Shown piece after piece: positions 14,057 through 26,736 of a DNA stretch of 64,000 bases. A program made the position numbers and the translations under genes. This DNA comes from Luscinia megarhynchos (Eukaryota; Chordata; Aves; Passeriformes; Turdidae). The stretch covers positions 21,409,002-21,473,001 of the forward strand of contig CM067570.1 in the NCBI GenBank assembly GCA_034336665.1, given 5' to 3'. Each line of letters opens with the position of its first letter. Position 1 is the stretch's first letter. Below the pieces are notes generated by a model. That model was given only the letters and a program-made list of their open reading frames with translations. It ran no database searches and had not been told where the DNA came from.

Positions 14057-16876
14057 TACATTAGCTGCGGACAGTGATGAAAATATAAACTCAATTTACA
14101 ACCAGCGAAAGACTTTTGGAAAGACTTGAAAATATATTTAAATTTTTTTGTCCTTCCAGCGGTGGCGAAATTTCGGGAATTGATTTCCGTGAAAGTCAGC
14201 GTTTTTCTCTCAGTGTAAGGGAGTGTTGACAAGCCTTGAATTGAATCATAGTTTCTTCTTTTTGAAAATAATAATAATAATAATATTAATTATATTTTCT
14301 GTTCTTCTCTCTAGGCCAGTATAAACGAATTTAAATATGTTGAACGGTAATGGTTATAATTTTCTTTAATGCTTAAGTCTTTGGGGCGTACTCAGTGTTT
14401 TTTGGTTTTTTGGTTTTTTGTTTGCTTTTTTCCCTCTGAGCAACAGCCAGTGCCAAAAAGTGTCAGTTTTGATTTGGTATCGTAAACTTCAAAACACGCC
14501 GAGTGAAAAAAAAAAATTCAATCGGAAATACAAGAAAGCCGGAATACGGAGCCGTGGCGGCACCCGGCTCCGGCCAAACCTGCCTGGTCCACTGGGACTC
14601 GGAGAGAGTTGCGTGGAGGGCTCCTGGCTGCAGCAGAATTTTTAATTACTTTTTCGAGGAAGGGAGAGCCTCTCCGAGCGGTTGCGAGGCGCAGAATCGC
14701 AGGCACGTCCCGTCGCGCTCCCTGCTCCTGGAGGTTTGAGGCTGGGTTTGTGGGCTCTTTCCGCCACACTTTCGTTTCCAGTGCAAGGAGTCCACACTGC
14801 CCGGCTGGAAAGGGAAGGAGTTTGTGTCCGGCCGGGGCTGCCGGATGGAGCGGCGAGGCTGAGCGCTCCGCAGACCGCGGCGCCCAGGGGCAGCGCTCTC
14901 GGCATGAGGGATCGGCCAGCTCGCCCTGCAGCCAGAGGAGAGGCTGCCCCTGCAGAGGTGTGTATGGACCTGCACAGACCTGCCGGGAAATGTCCGCTCT
15001 GCCCTGTTTGTCTGGACCAGCCCAAGAGACTTCTCCTTCCTCCCGCCCAAAAACTCCTCGTCGGAAGAGCGAAGGTCACTGCTAGCTTTTAATTTACAAA
15101 AACTAAACGGGTGTTAATGACAGAAGCAATAAATAAGGAAAATCAAAAGATGCCATAATTTATATGAGCCGAAAGGCTAAAATGTTGTCGATTTTTTCAT
15201 TCTTTTAAACCTAGTGTGCATGTTATGATATACACAGGGTGATCAGACACGCTAATCGACAACTAGGAGAGAGAAGCGGTATCCTCTCTGTTAATGTGCC
15301 TCCTCTAATTATTAAAATGTGTTCCAAACTAGTATTATTTATTATAATATACTATTGCTCTAAACATTTTGATTACCCTTGTATGTGGTAAGACATACGA
15401 TAAGCCTTCTTCTCCATAAACCATTTTTTTAAAAAGTGTCTTAAAGTCTGCTTTTACTTTGTGTTTGAACATACAATCTGAACTTCCAAACTGTTAACGG
15501 TGTTGCGAATCTTTTCCTGAATCATCTTTAATAAAATTATTTCTTTTCGCTACATATAAAAAGAGATAAAGAAATTCGCCTTCTTTTGCCCCAGGGGGTT
15601 TCATGGGCTCCAGGTTTGCCTGGGATCCTCTCAGGAACACTTACAGCACGCCGTTCCTGGGAAATGAGAGATAGATACAATAAGGCGCGCGTTAAAGGAT
15701 GAGGAAGAGCATTTGAGAGAGCCTTGTCTGTAACAAACGGTTGTAGCGAGAAAGAAATGTTGCCAGCGAGAAATACAGAGCGTGGGAAGCAAGGAAAGCC
15801 TGTGTCTTCTCTTTTTCTCCGAGCCCTGCTCTGCCTGCCCGCCGCCCCTTTGTTCTCCATTTCCAAAACGTGCGGGCACTTGCCGGCTCCCCGGCGGCCG
15901 GCCCGGAGCGATGTCCCTCCGTTTTCTCTGGTTCCATCGGGAGCTTATCTTCCCCCTCCTCTACCCTCTTCCTTCCCCTTTCTGCTCCGCTTGCACTCTC
16001 ATGGCGTTTGTTTTCCCTGAACGGGCGAATCAAGTCCATTTCTGAGCAGTTCAGATTTTATCGCAAAGCGCATTTTTGTTTCATTCTAGCACAAAAGGAC
16101 ACTAGCGGTGCTCATCATTGACGTGCCTGGAACGGCCCTCTCTGCTGATGCAACCTTGTTTTCTCTGAATATTTTAAATTCTTGTCTTCTCCCCCTTGGC
16201 ACCGCCACTCACCCACACACACTGCCATTAATTCTACAGAGGTTTTTCCTCCCACCGAGTCTCGGTGAAAGGCCGGGCACTGCCAGAGCTGTTTTGTTTC
16301 CCGGCCGCAGGAGCCATCGCGGGCTGCTCTCTTCCTCCTTCCAAGCTTAACCTTTGGCTTTGCCGGGCTCCGTGCTTTCAGGTTGCCGAGCCAAAGCCTC
16401 CTTCCCCGGGCAGAAGGAAACCCGAACTGTCTGGCAAATCGGTACCAGATGGAGAGGAGTCGCCTTTTAGTTTCGTAAGAACGTGTAGAATCATTAAGAA
16501 GCCAGCAATTACAGGCAGGAGGAAGGTGAGGCGCACATCTGCCCCTCTACCTACCGGCTGAGAGTAAAAGGGTTTTCTGAGCCTGTAGCTGGGGCATTGG
16601 TGAGCCTTGTTCAAAACCTCTTTGGCCACAGCTTGGGCTCTTCAGGCCATCGGTTTCACGCGGCCCCGGGGCCGGGATGCAGCCGCGCAGCCCCAGCAGT
16701 AGCCGGCCACAGCTGGCCGTGTTTAGAGAAAAAGATATGACGGTTCGCCTGAAACGTAGCTCACGTTATTGCAGATAATTAACATGTACCTCGACAAACC
16801 GAATTGCAAATGCGCAGTGGCGCGTTGCTTGGCTCCTGTCAGGCAGCGCTATTTCCCAGCCATGTCTGAGGCAATC
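14057..16876. other. HOXD13 3' UTR and left part of the HOXD13-HOXD12 interval
   Basis: AT-rich 3' UTR sequence follows the stop, with an (AAT)n run near 14270. A GC-rich block follows (about 14540-15070). About 15091-15560 is AT-rich, with repeated ATTA/TTTAT cores and an AATAAA at 15128-15133 that may be the HOXD13 poly(A) signal. This AT-rich block looks like a conserved regulatory element, untested. No gene is recognisable. Confidence 0.45.
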
Positions 16877-16890
16877 CTGCCATCTCCTGG
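16877..16890 (-). promoter_or_regulatory. CTCF-like motif, minus orientation
   Basis: The minus strand reads CCAGGAGATGGCAG, a close fit to the CTCF core. It lies in the HOXD13-HOXD12 interval and faces the opposite way to the other CTCF-like motifs I found. Binding is inferred. Confidence 0.5.
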
Positions 16891-19226
16891 ACAACCCCCG
16901 GCATAGGCAAGGGAAGCCTTCTCGCTCCGGGAGCCGCGTTTCCGAGTGATAAACGAGCGAGGGAGGCTGTTCGGTCACACGCAGAGCACCCTTCGTCTGT
17001 AAACTGGAAGGCCATGCCAGTGAAATTATAGCGTATGGTCAGCTCTGATGTCCAGATCTATCCGGACGCCTATTTAAAAACAAGAATGGGGAAAAAAAAA
17101 AAAAAAAAAAAAAGAGCGGAAAAGAGGAAAGGAGCGTGTGAAAGCAGGCCTCCGGGTTGCCCTGTTCCTCAGTGGTGATATTTCCTGTACAGACACAGGC
17201 GGGGGACACCCGCGGCATTAACACGCCGCCCCCAAACCAGCAGCCGGCTGTGGCTGGAAAAAGCAGCAGAAGCCCGTACGAGGCTCTCCTTCCACTCCAC
17301 TCCACTCCCCTCCGCTCCCAGGCTAGCCGCCTCTGGGAACAAGATGTTTCTGTAAATGTTTTTCCATGTAGATTTAAACATTTTCCTTAGCTGTAAGTGT
17401 CTCCAGCTATTTCAGGTTTTTATTATTTTCTCTCTCTCTTTTTCTTTTTTTTTTTTTTTTTTAAAAATTAATTAGCAATTACAAATGAGCTGAATATTAA
17501 TTGAAAGCTCTGTTTTCTCTAACCCCATAAAAGTTAGTTTGAAGTGTCACCTTTCTTTCCGGTAACTGGTAACTCACATCCATTCCTCGTGTTTATTGCA
17601 GACAAAAATATAGCCTTTGAACCGAATGTGCCTTTTCTCTTCCAAGAACTGAAAATCAGCTCTTTTCGGTAAAAGGTGATTATGAAAAAAATATTGCCCA
17701 TCTTCTTAGGGAACACAAAGTTGGAATACAAGTCAGCTAATAAGAGGGAGATTCAATTGGCAGACATAATTCAAACAATAAAAATTAAAGGCAGTGGTCA
17801 GCAATATCCTCCAGCGGTGCTTGTGTGGTCCTGTGTGGTCTAGGAGAGAGCAATCATTTAAAGATTTTTTTTCCAGGGCAATGAAATTACTGCAGAATTT
17901 CCCTCAATTTCCCATTAAACAGAAAGATGAATTTGATTAGGAGAACGTCAAGAAGGGCAGCTACTCTGATCTCGCCTTAGAAATAAAAGCAAGATTAAAA
18001 CTGTGATTAAGAGGATAATAATAGGGAAAATTAACCCTACCTGCTAGCTAGGTTCAAGTTTTTAACGGAGGTAATGAAAGTGGGAAACTCCGGGCATTAA
18101 AGCTTCGCCTGACGCCGGACTCGCACACACCGGGGGAGATCTTCTCGGGAAAGAGGCCGAGGACAGAAACGCCGGGTCCGGGAGGCTGATCGGCCTCCAG
18201 AGTGTCCCTCGCATGTGTGGGGCGGCGGGGCAGGGAGCGGCAGGGAGCGCAGAGCCCGTGGGTGCTCCGCTCCTTCCCGAGCTTCCAGCTCCCCGCCAGG
18301 GTCTGCGGGTGCAGCCCGCAGGGCTCTGCCTCTTCTCGGGGGGAGGAACCCTGCCTCGAGAACCGCACGGTCCGCAATCTCCCGTGAGGATGCTCTCAGA
18401 CATGATTTTAATAACTCGGGGGCGGTGGGGAAATGGGAGAGGTAATGCAATTAATGGTCTCTTCTTTGATCAACCAAAAATGCAAAAATATGGTAACTCC
18501 CCAAAATAACACAGTAATAAAACACTAAGGAATAATTTTCAGGAGAGAAAAATTCCTCATGCATAACCTGGGAGATGAGGCTGATTCTCCCCTCTGCCCG
18601 CTGCTGCATTCTCACCCTTTCTGCTGAAGAGCAGACCTTGGCATTTTCTTTCTTGAAGTCTTTCGATTTTATTTATATTTTTATTTATTTAATCTCAGAC
18701 GGTTTCCCATGTAATTCCGTGTTGTTGCTGTTGTTATTCTCTCTCTGTTGATGTTTGTTAGATTGTATTTCAAAGACAAGATAGACTCCGAGTTTTAGAA
18801 GCTTTGTTCGTCTAAAAACGCTTTCAATTGAAGATGAAAAGCTAAAGGGGCAAAAAGGGGCAGACGTGCGGACCTGAGACAGTACTGGTCATTAGCGTGC
18901 CAGAACCACGGTCCGGGAATACCCGATCGATTAAGACTTTGTTTGCACGCATATGCGGATGCATATGATGCAGTTAGGGGCTGGAGTGCATACGTGTGCC
19001 CTAAACCTCCACACCTCAGAGACATCACGAGTTATTTCCAGGGCTCGGTGCTCACTCTTACCGTGGGTATCGCTCTGGCCCGGAGGGCGCTGCCGGCCGG
19101 CGGGCACTGCCAGCCGCGGGACCCGCCGGCACGGGAGCTGCACCGGGGCTGCCCCGTCCTCTCAGCAAATGTTTGTTTTCCTCTCATCTCTCCGCCGGCG
19201 CCGCAGCTCTGCCAACCCGCCCCGGC
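16891..19226. other. Right part of the HOXD13-HOXD12 interval
   Basis: Non-coding. Contains an A-run (about 17090-17113), a T-run (about 17447-17462) followed by TTAATTAGCAATTA-like homeodomain cores, an AT-rich block at 17700-18050, and a CpG-rich block at about 18110-18380. No gene seen. Confidence 0.45.
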
Positions 19227-19516
19227 CACTTTTATAGAAGTGGAGACCATGGTTTCCCCTCCCCCTTGCGAGCTCGATATTTTCATATTTCGAGTGTTAT
19301 CATAAGACTTTTAAAAAGTGGGGGTGAAGAGAAAGAAGAAAAAAAAAGGGGGGGAAAGGGGGGGGGACTCTGTGGCTCGGTCGCTGGAGGCGGTGCTGAA
19401 ATTACCGGCTTTGAAGAACCTGTCTGCAAAGTTTCGTCCAATCGTTTCAGGCTTTCCGCTTATTCCCTGTTGTAACTAAATACCGCTGTAAGAACAGCTG
19501 AAGTCCTTTGTTGGAA
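19227..19516 (+). promoter_or_regulatory. HOXD12: HOXD12 promoter region and 5' UTR
   Basis: CACTTTTATAGAAGTG at 19227-19242 is a small inverted repeat around a TATA-like core, 275 bp above the start codon. G-runs of 5, 7 and 9 follow (19319-19366). A CCAAT box lies within TCGTCCAATCG at about 19435, roughly 80 bp above the ATG. The elements are read directly; their function is inferred. Confidence 0.5.
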
Positions 19517-20630
19517 ATGTGTGATCGCAGTCTCTACAGATCTGGCTACGTTGGTTCTCTCTTGAATTTGCAATCTCCAGATTCCTTTTATTTTCCTAAT
19601 TTGCGGGCTAATGGCAGTCAATTGGCGGCTCTGCCCACCATTTCCTACCCCCGGAGCTCGATCCCCTGGACTTGCTCAAGTTCGTGCGCAGCCCAGCCGC
19701 AGAGCCACGCGTTCGGCGGCGCGGCGCAGCCTTACCTCCCCGGCTCCGTTCCAATCAACATCAGCTCCAACGGCAACAAGGAATGCCTGGAAGACAACAA
19801 TAAATATTACGCCCACGATACGAGCTCCAAACAAGAGGAGAGATGCAGGCAGAGGCAATCTTTTGCAAATGACCCAACTGTTACTCACACAGCCAACTTA
19901 AAGCCCGTAAAGTATGACCACTCGAGCCTGCAGAGAAGTTTGCATGGCTCGGCTGCTCTTTTCGAAGTGAATTCCTGCAATTCAAGCTTAAAGGAGGACA
20001 TCAAGAATCCCGTCAACTTGAACCTGACAGTTCAGCCAGCAGCAGTCCAGTCATGCCTCAGACCTTCAGTGCAGGATGGTATGCCTTAAATATCTCGCTT
20101 TAGTTAGAAGCGACCTAGCTATGCCTTCTTTCTAAGAGATGCCTGTAATTACTTTTTAACCCTCCTGTAACTCTTTCGGAGCAAAAACCGCTTAATCTGA
20201 CTCCGAGGTTTAGATAGAAATTGTGCTGTCAGACGTGCTTTGCCCAGTTTTCTGACCTAGTTTCGCTCTGATAGCTTGCGGGGTTTTTGGGGTTGGTTTG
20301 GTATTTATTTCATTTTATTTTATTTTTTCGCATGTTCCTATATTTGCATACCCAGACATGATCCACTAAATTATCGACGTGTTTGTTGTAGGTCTGCCTT
20401 GGTGTCCCACCCAGGGGAGATCAAGAAAGAAACGGAAACCATACACGAAACAACAAATTGCTGAATTGGAAAATGAGTTTCTCCTCAATGAGTTTATTAA
20501 CCGACAGAAGAGGAAAGAACTATCGAACAGACTGAATTTAAGCGATCAGCAAGTTAAAATTTGGTTTCAGAACCGGAGGATGAAAAAGAAAAGAGTAGTA
20601 ATGCGAGAGCAGGCTCTTTCTATGTACTAG
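19517..20630 (+). CDS. HOXD12: HOXD12 homeodomain transcription factor (2 exons)
   Basis: Group-12 posterior HOX factor that acts with HOXD11 and HOXD13 in limb and urogenital patterning. Exon 1 is 19517-20078 and exon 2 is 20392-20630, with a short 313-bp phase-1 intron (donor gtatgc, acceptor gttgtag), giving 266 residues. The start at 19517 gives [19 protein letters not shown], the invariant N-terminus. The splice rebuilds DGLPW, shared with mammals. If exon 1 is read through, the frame stops four codons later, which confirms the donor. The middle is rich in Ser/Asn and less conserved. The homeodomain (about 198-257) contains [19 protein letters not shown] and [11 protein letters not shown], and the protein ends REQALSMY. 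Frame intact. Confidence 0.97.
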
Positions 20631-20971
20631 AGCAGAGTCCGCCCGTTCCTGCATGAACTTGTGCCCGGAGTGTTCACCCCTAGAGTAGAGCGTACGCGCC
20701 AGTGAAACGCGGGGAGTGCGTCTTTTTACCATTTAAACCAAGTTCTCGAAACGCGTAGGATCCCTGCGTAAATAGGCAAAGCTGAGTTCTTAGCCGAGAT
20801 GAAGAAGACGAGCCGGAGCAGCACGGAAACATGTATTATCAGCTTTTTACCTTTCTTTGTCCATTTATATAGATTTTCTCCTGCGTCCTACCCTCTCTTT
20901 CCCCGGAGAACAAGCGGTGCTAAACTAAGATCGATTTCTTTTATCTGTATGTAAACACCATTTTGCAGCAA

Positions 20972-20977
20972 AATAAA
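20972..20977 (+). other. HOXD12: HOXD12 poly(A) signal candidate
   Basis: AATAAA 342 bp after the HOXD12 stop, in AT-rich 3' UTR-like sequence, followed within about 80 bp by TG/T-rich DNA. Confidence 0.5.
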
Positions 20978-23900
20978 GGAATAACTCCTAGTAAAGACGT
21001 CAGCTCTGTGAGTCCCGGCCGCTCCCTTCATCTGCTGCCCTGCACGCCAGGGCGAGCCTGCGGCGCCGGCTTGTTTTGTGGTTTGGTGTAACCTGCTCGA
21101 GCAGCGATGGGGAAAGTGGTTAGCAAATAAACCTTTTTCTTTAGTCCTTTTTTTTTTCCCCTTTCCACCCTCCCCCCGCCAGCCCCAGCAGATCCGACCG
21201 CAGCCCGGCGGAGAGCGCACGTGACCCCGCGCAAGGCCCGCGTAACCTGAGCGCGGCCCCGCTCCGCGGCCGCGGCCCGCCCGACGGCGCGGCACGGCAC
21301 GGCGCGGCACGGCACGGCGCGGCGCGGGGGCGGGCAGGGCTGCTCCGCGGGCACGGCCCGGAGGCTCCTCTCCCGGGAACAGGCTCCCCTCGGCCCCGCG
21401 GGGTCGGGCGCCGGAGCCGCCCCAGGCGGCCGCGCCGGGCCCTGCCCTCGCTGCGCCCCTGACTTTGGCCTTGTCCAAGCGCTGCCCCAGCCCGCGAAAG
21501 GCGGCGGGCGGTGCCGGGGCAGAGGCCCAGGCTCGGAGCGGATGGAGGGAGGCTGGGCCCACGTCTCACCCCGAGGTGCTGCCGGCGCAGCACTCGGAAC
21601 AACATGGAGGTTTTGGTGGGACTGGTTGTTTCACCGCTCAGGCTCCATGGCCGTTTCTCCATAGATTTTTACGGGGGAAAAGTGAGAACCCGTTCGGGGT
21701 TTTGCCCAGATATAAACCTCAGAGGATAACCCAACCAGACGGGCTGGTAGCAGTGTCTCAGCCGTCTGGTCACAGTTTTGGGACGAGAATGAGATCGATT
21801 TTTCCCGCATCTTGATGAGAGGCTTTCTCTGCCGAGAGCTGCTGGCCTCTGCAACACCAGGGCAGCCAGACCGGCCAGAGCTCTAGGGCCTGAGGAAACT
21901 ACGCCTTGCCCTTAGTCTGATACCTCAGAATACGAAATCGAAAAGAAAAATCTCACAGGTTTTTAGGTCCGTATTAAAATGCCTTTGGCTGCGATTTCCA
22001 CCTAAGTCTTCATTTCTCAACTAAGCGCATTTCCACGCCTCCCAACAATAATAATAATTAGGCTGGCAAAGGCTGCCTTCTTTTCTGGCATGTAAAATAG
22101 GCTCATATATGGTTGTTCGTGGGGAATACATAAAGGCTAAACAACCGCAAGGAAAGGCACAAAGCTGCTACCTACTTACAGGGGACTACAGCCTTCCCGA
22201 AGGCAATAAACTCATTATTTCATAGACAATCATATTTGAACTTGGCTCCTACTCACTCCTATGCTTGCAAGTACTTCTCGAAAGGGCACGGTAGTGCAGA
22301 TGAATTTGGAGATAAATCTCTGATTCCTAGGCAGGCAGAGAAGTAGCCATTTTCCTGAAAGCCTTCCAGAGAGCCCCAAAGGTAACGCTTGGGTGGTGTT
22401 TCGGGGGGAGAAGGAAAACCAGCCCAAAGCGTTTGTCGCCACTCTTACCGCCCGCATTGCCCAATGCAGACAAAACCCTACCTCGTTCATGGCGGGGTGG
22501 CTGCCAGTAGGAAAGCGGGGACGAAGCCTGGCGGGGTGACAGCTCCCCGGGGCCAAGGGATGCACACCTAGCCATCCACAGCCACAGGAACACTCCTGGG
22601 TCCCTCCAAACCCTCGATACGTTCAGCCTCTGTGCTGGGAGTTGACGCATTGCGGACAATGGGGGTCTCTTCATCCAGTGGCATTCCCTAATTAAAAAAA
22701 CTAGGAGCAACCCCAATGATGCAAGCCAGGAGAAAAGCAAAAACCAGATAAAGTCCCTTTTCTTATCCTCTCCTGGAATACTGCTTAGACGGCTACAGTC
22801 CATGAGAAATTGACCCATTGCGCTGTTCTTCCCCATCCTAGTCCTCCCCAGTGCAACCGTCCCTTTATTACATGGGTGATGTGAAATCCGAAGAGGAACC
22901 TCGGGTGAAAATATGTGAAAGGCTATATATTATTTATTAGACGCATCTGATCCACGATGATGGCTTATTGTGAAGCTCCTAATCTAAATCGCCTACGGAA
23001 AGAGAAAAGACAGAGGAGGTAGGATCTAAACTGCGGTTTGTTGAGAAAGTCTGTGTATTATGTATCGTTATGTATCTCTGTACGTGCCCGTGTATCTGTA
23101 GATGCACCCGTTTCAGCAGTGCCCGTTGTGTCTAACCGTGTGTGCACACTCGGACATACGTGTTTGTGGGCTCACACTGTGCACGGACACGCCGGCGGTA
23201 GAAAATGGTGCGTGATTCCACCCGTGCCCATACTGCAGGTTTCGTCCCTTCCTCCTGGAGCAGTGGGGGAGGACAGTGGTTCGGGCGTGGGGGGGTCACA
23301 CACGCGTGGCAGAGCTGCAGGCGCGGGCGCGCCCTGCCTGTGCGGCTCTGCCTGTGCGGCTCTGCCTGCGCACACCCACCCGAGCTGTCCCCTGGGCACA
23401 TGTGTGCACTAGCGTGTGCGACACGCCGGCTGGGTGCGCAGGAGATGCGCCCGAGTGAGGTGGATGTGCTCCACGCCCTTCGACTGGATTATTTCGGGTG
23501 TTTTATCAGGTGCCCCCTTGTACCAGCTTTGCGGGTGTATGCGGGGCGGGATGGAGCAGCGGGCACACGCTTGCTGCGCCCACGCCCGCGTCCCTCCGCA
23601 GCATACAGGCGACGGTTCATCCCTTTATTTACTCAAACATAAACATCTTTGCATTTCCACCGCAGCCTAAATGTGATAAAGCCCTTCGAGGAGGCTCTCC
23701 ATTTCTCCTCTTTTGATAAGGCTGCAAACGCAACTTGGTTTGTTGGGAACGGCTCTGGATGCCTTTGTGCTTCCTAAAAGAGCATAAATAATTAAAGTTT
23801 GGCAGAGAGGAAAAGCTTTCTTGCAGAACTGTAGTGGCAATAAATGAAATGACTCAGAATCTCTTCTCCAGTCGGTTTTTACGAGAGCTGCCAGACAGTG

Positions 23901-26572
23901 TCTGTTCACGTTCTCCAGATACTAGGGGCGCCATAACAAAGTTAAGGTCAAGTTAGTGTCTTATCTTGGGTGGCACAAAAATACCGCATCTTCTCCAGCC
24001 GGACCGGGTATATTTTTAAGCCCAAACGTTACGCAAGTCGCTTTAATTTCCACGGAGAGCATTTGGAAATGTCTCTTGGACCTGAATACTTGGTGATTCC
24101 AGGCAACGATTGCAGATGTTTCAAGACGCCTAACGGTAAAGTATTCGCCTGACTGTGTACATGATGTGCATTTATGTTTCGATGCTATTTATCTGCGTAA
24201 GGGAAAAAGGAAAGAAAGGGGGGGAGTGTGTGGGGGTGTTATTGTAGCGTTCAGAGCTGGGCTGGGACCGACCCCAGGGTGAAAACGCTCTGGCAGGCGG
24301 GGACCCCCAGCTCTGCCTTATTCCAGCGGGGTCTCTGCTGTGATATTGGTCTCACATTTCCCAATTTAGATCGTTTCTTAAAGGACTAAGACGGCTTTCG
24401 TACTAACAAATCGTCGCCATGTCTTTGAACTTGAATTAGTTGAAACCGGTTGGCTCCTGCGCCAAAATTTAATCGATGCTAGGCTTGTTGCATCGAAAAG
24501 AAGGCGAAAGATTCTGGCTAAGGCGCAATTAGTTGTTTGAACGGTAAAGAAAATGAAACTCCAAAGGTTTCCAGAACCATCTCTCTTGACGAGATAGGCG
24601 ATCAGAAACCTTGGGGAGGGCAAAATCCAAACGGAGCCCTGCCCTGCTTTGCTGCAAGGTCCGGGGTAATTAGTGACACAGGAGCCATTTTAACTGCGCA
24701 GACATCATTTTTGGGAGGTTGTTTTTTCTGTTGCAGCAGAACCGAGAGGGCTCGAAAGCCGATGAAGGGAGGGAATGATGGTTCTGTGCTTTGATTTCCA
24801 GTGATAACTTGCAACTTGCAAGAGTCTATCTGCTGGGAGCAATGTGTGGCGTTTGAGGTGTTTTGGGAGTGAGGCACCAAAGCAAAAAAAAACCCCAACT
24901 GTACAAAGAAAAGAGAAAAGGAGAGAAAGAGGCGGCGGTGGGAGGGTGTTAAGAATGAGCTCCATAATATCTGCCTGGCTTTGGTCTTTTTATTTTTAGA
25001 AGGGGCTAGCTGGGCTGCGGCATGGAAGCCCCTCGGGCCGCCCTCGACTGCCCTGGGGAGCCAGGGGGTGCAGGAGGGGCCGTGCCGGTGGCGGCGGCGG
25101 CGGGGCGGGGGGCAGGGTGCGGGCGCAGCCCGGGCTGCGGGGCTCCCGCCCCCGGAGCATCTCCGCATCGCGTAGCCGGGGGCGAGCAGCAGGCTCCTGC
25201 AGCAGCGGAGCCGAGCCCTGGCGGGCACGGCCGCCTCGAGGAGCCGGGGAGCCCACGGGCCTGCTCCTGGCTTGCTCCGTGGGGCCGGCTCCCCACCTGC
25301 CGGGCTCTCGGCTCGCTGTGGGACCTGGAGAGTGCCTTTGTGGAGGTGATATGGGGCCTGTCGACCTGCCGGAGCCTCCGCCCGGGATTGCTGGGGTGTC
25401 CGGAGGCGGCCGTGCTCGGCCTGGGGAGCTCGCCCAGATATCGGGTTTATCTGGAGAGCGACATGTGGTGGAGCTAACCTGGCTATGCTGTACAGTGGCG
25501 GAAAAAACCCATTGCCATAGAGAGCTGGCAAATGTTTCTGGAATGAGGAATTGGTCGAGTATAGGGCTATTGCTGGCGCGTATTCGTTATTCTCCTCTCT
25601 TTTCAGCTTTTGCGGCCCTGTTTGTGTTTGTCTGTATAAAATCATATTTCAAGGAAAAAAGGAAAATTGGCAAAAATGAGCCCTCGAAGGCAGGGCGGGA
25701 GCGGGGCTGGCGGCTGCTGTGCGTGTCGCCTGCTCCTGAGCCTTGCTTTTCCCTTCCAATGAAAATGAACATTTTGGTGGGAGTTGGAGGCAGGGGAACA
25801 GAGGTCACTTTGTCTGCTGCTCTGCTTCCCAAGGAAACCGTGCTTGGTGTACTTCTTTTCCTGCCATAGCCCTCTGCCTTAGAGAGAGCCCGAAAGTATC
25901 TCCCTTTCGTAAATCCGGCTGCTGAGAGATGTTCTGTTTGCGTATTTCTCATTTCAGTTTGGCGCCCTGACACAAGTGCGCAGTGTTGGGGCTTATAAGC
26001 GAGGGAAAACGAGGTGATCGAAACTCAGGCTTTGAATTTCGTGACCGGTTTTGATGCCAACTGTGGATTGCAGGAGCCGGGCGGGCAGATCCGGTCGTAC
26101 ACTCCAATGTGTGAATGGGACTTGGCTTTCCTGAGTGAACCATCACCCACCCGCTCATCATCTGCTTGAGCGGCGGCCGGAGAGTATCGCTCCCTCTGAG
26201 GAGGAAGCGATCACGTTTCCGAGCCGGGGGTGCCCGCCCGTGAGCCCCCAAGGCTCGCTCCGGGGGCTGCTCCCCGGCGGTGGCCGCGCTCCCCCCTCGC
26301 TGCCCGGGGAGCGATGCGGGCGGGGGGCTGCGCGCCGCGGGGCTCCGCGCCGGGCTCCGGCGGTGGGCAGGCGCCTGCCCGGGCGGCGCGGCCCCAGGTG
26401 ATCCGCACCACCTACGTGCATCTCGCATCGCCCGCTGAAAGGATGAGACTTAAAACCGGCTATATTTGTACAAACTGCGCGCTCGCCTCCCCGTGCTGGG
26501 AGGGCTCTTTGGAGAGATCTTAGGAGCCTTTCCGAGGGGCTGATATAGATATAAGGACATTTCTACATCGCG
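20978..26572. other. HOXD12-HOXD11 interval
   Basis: Non-coding. GC-rich CpG islands at about 21170-21560, 25015-25450 and 26200-26410 alternate with AT-rich DNA. A region near 23040-23620 is GT/GC-rich, with many CGTGTG words. Long frames on either strand (for example 24602-25645 minus and 25117-25869 plus) overlap each other in the CpG islands and have no family features, so they are not called. Either island near HOXD11 could be its upstream promoter. Confidence 0.45.
21284..21328. repeat. GGCAC/GGCGC short tandem array
   Basis: About nine 5-bp units of GGCAC or GGCGC type inside the 21.2-21.5 kb CpG island. Simple sequence. Confidence 0.8.
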
Positions 26573-26736
26573 TCACGTGACATAATTACCACTAGAATCA
26601 ATCAAGATGAATTGCACGTCAGCACACGGTGGGGATTTTTTCTTAGTTGATCCTGTCCAAACCCTCTTGTGCAATAGATGGATCTTGTTCAATGCATTGA
26701 AGCCTCCTGGTTGCTTGCAATCGCAAAAAGGAAGAC
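26573..26736 (+). promoter_or_regulatory. HOXD11: HOXD11 promoter region and 5' UTR, with a palindromic E-box
   Basis: TCACGTGA at 26573-26580 is a perfect palindromic E-box (USF/MYC-family type). It is followed by homeodomain-type cores (ATAATTACC, ATCAATCAA) within 40 bp. It lies 157 bp above the HOXD11 start. Function inferred. Confidence 0.5.

Noticed and set aside
24602..25645. 347-codon open frame on minus
   Set aside because: It overlaps long frames on plus, has no family features and matches a GC-rich block.
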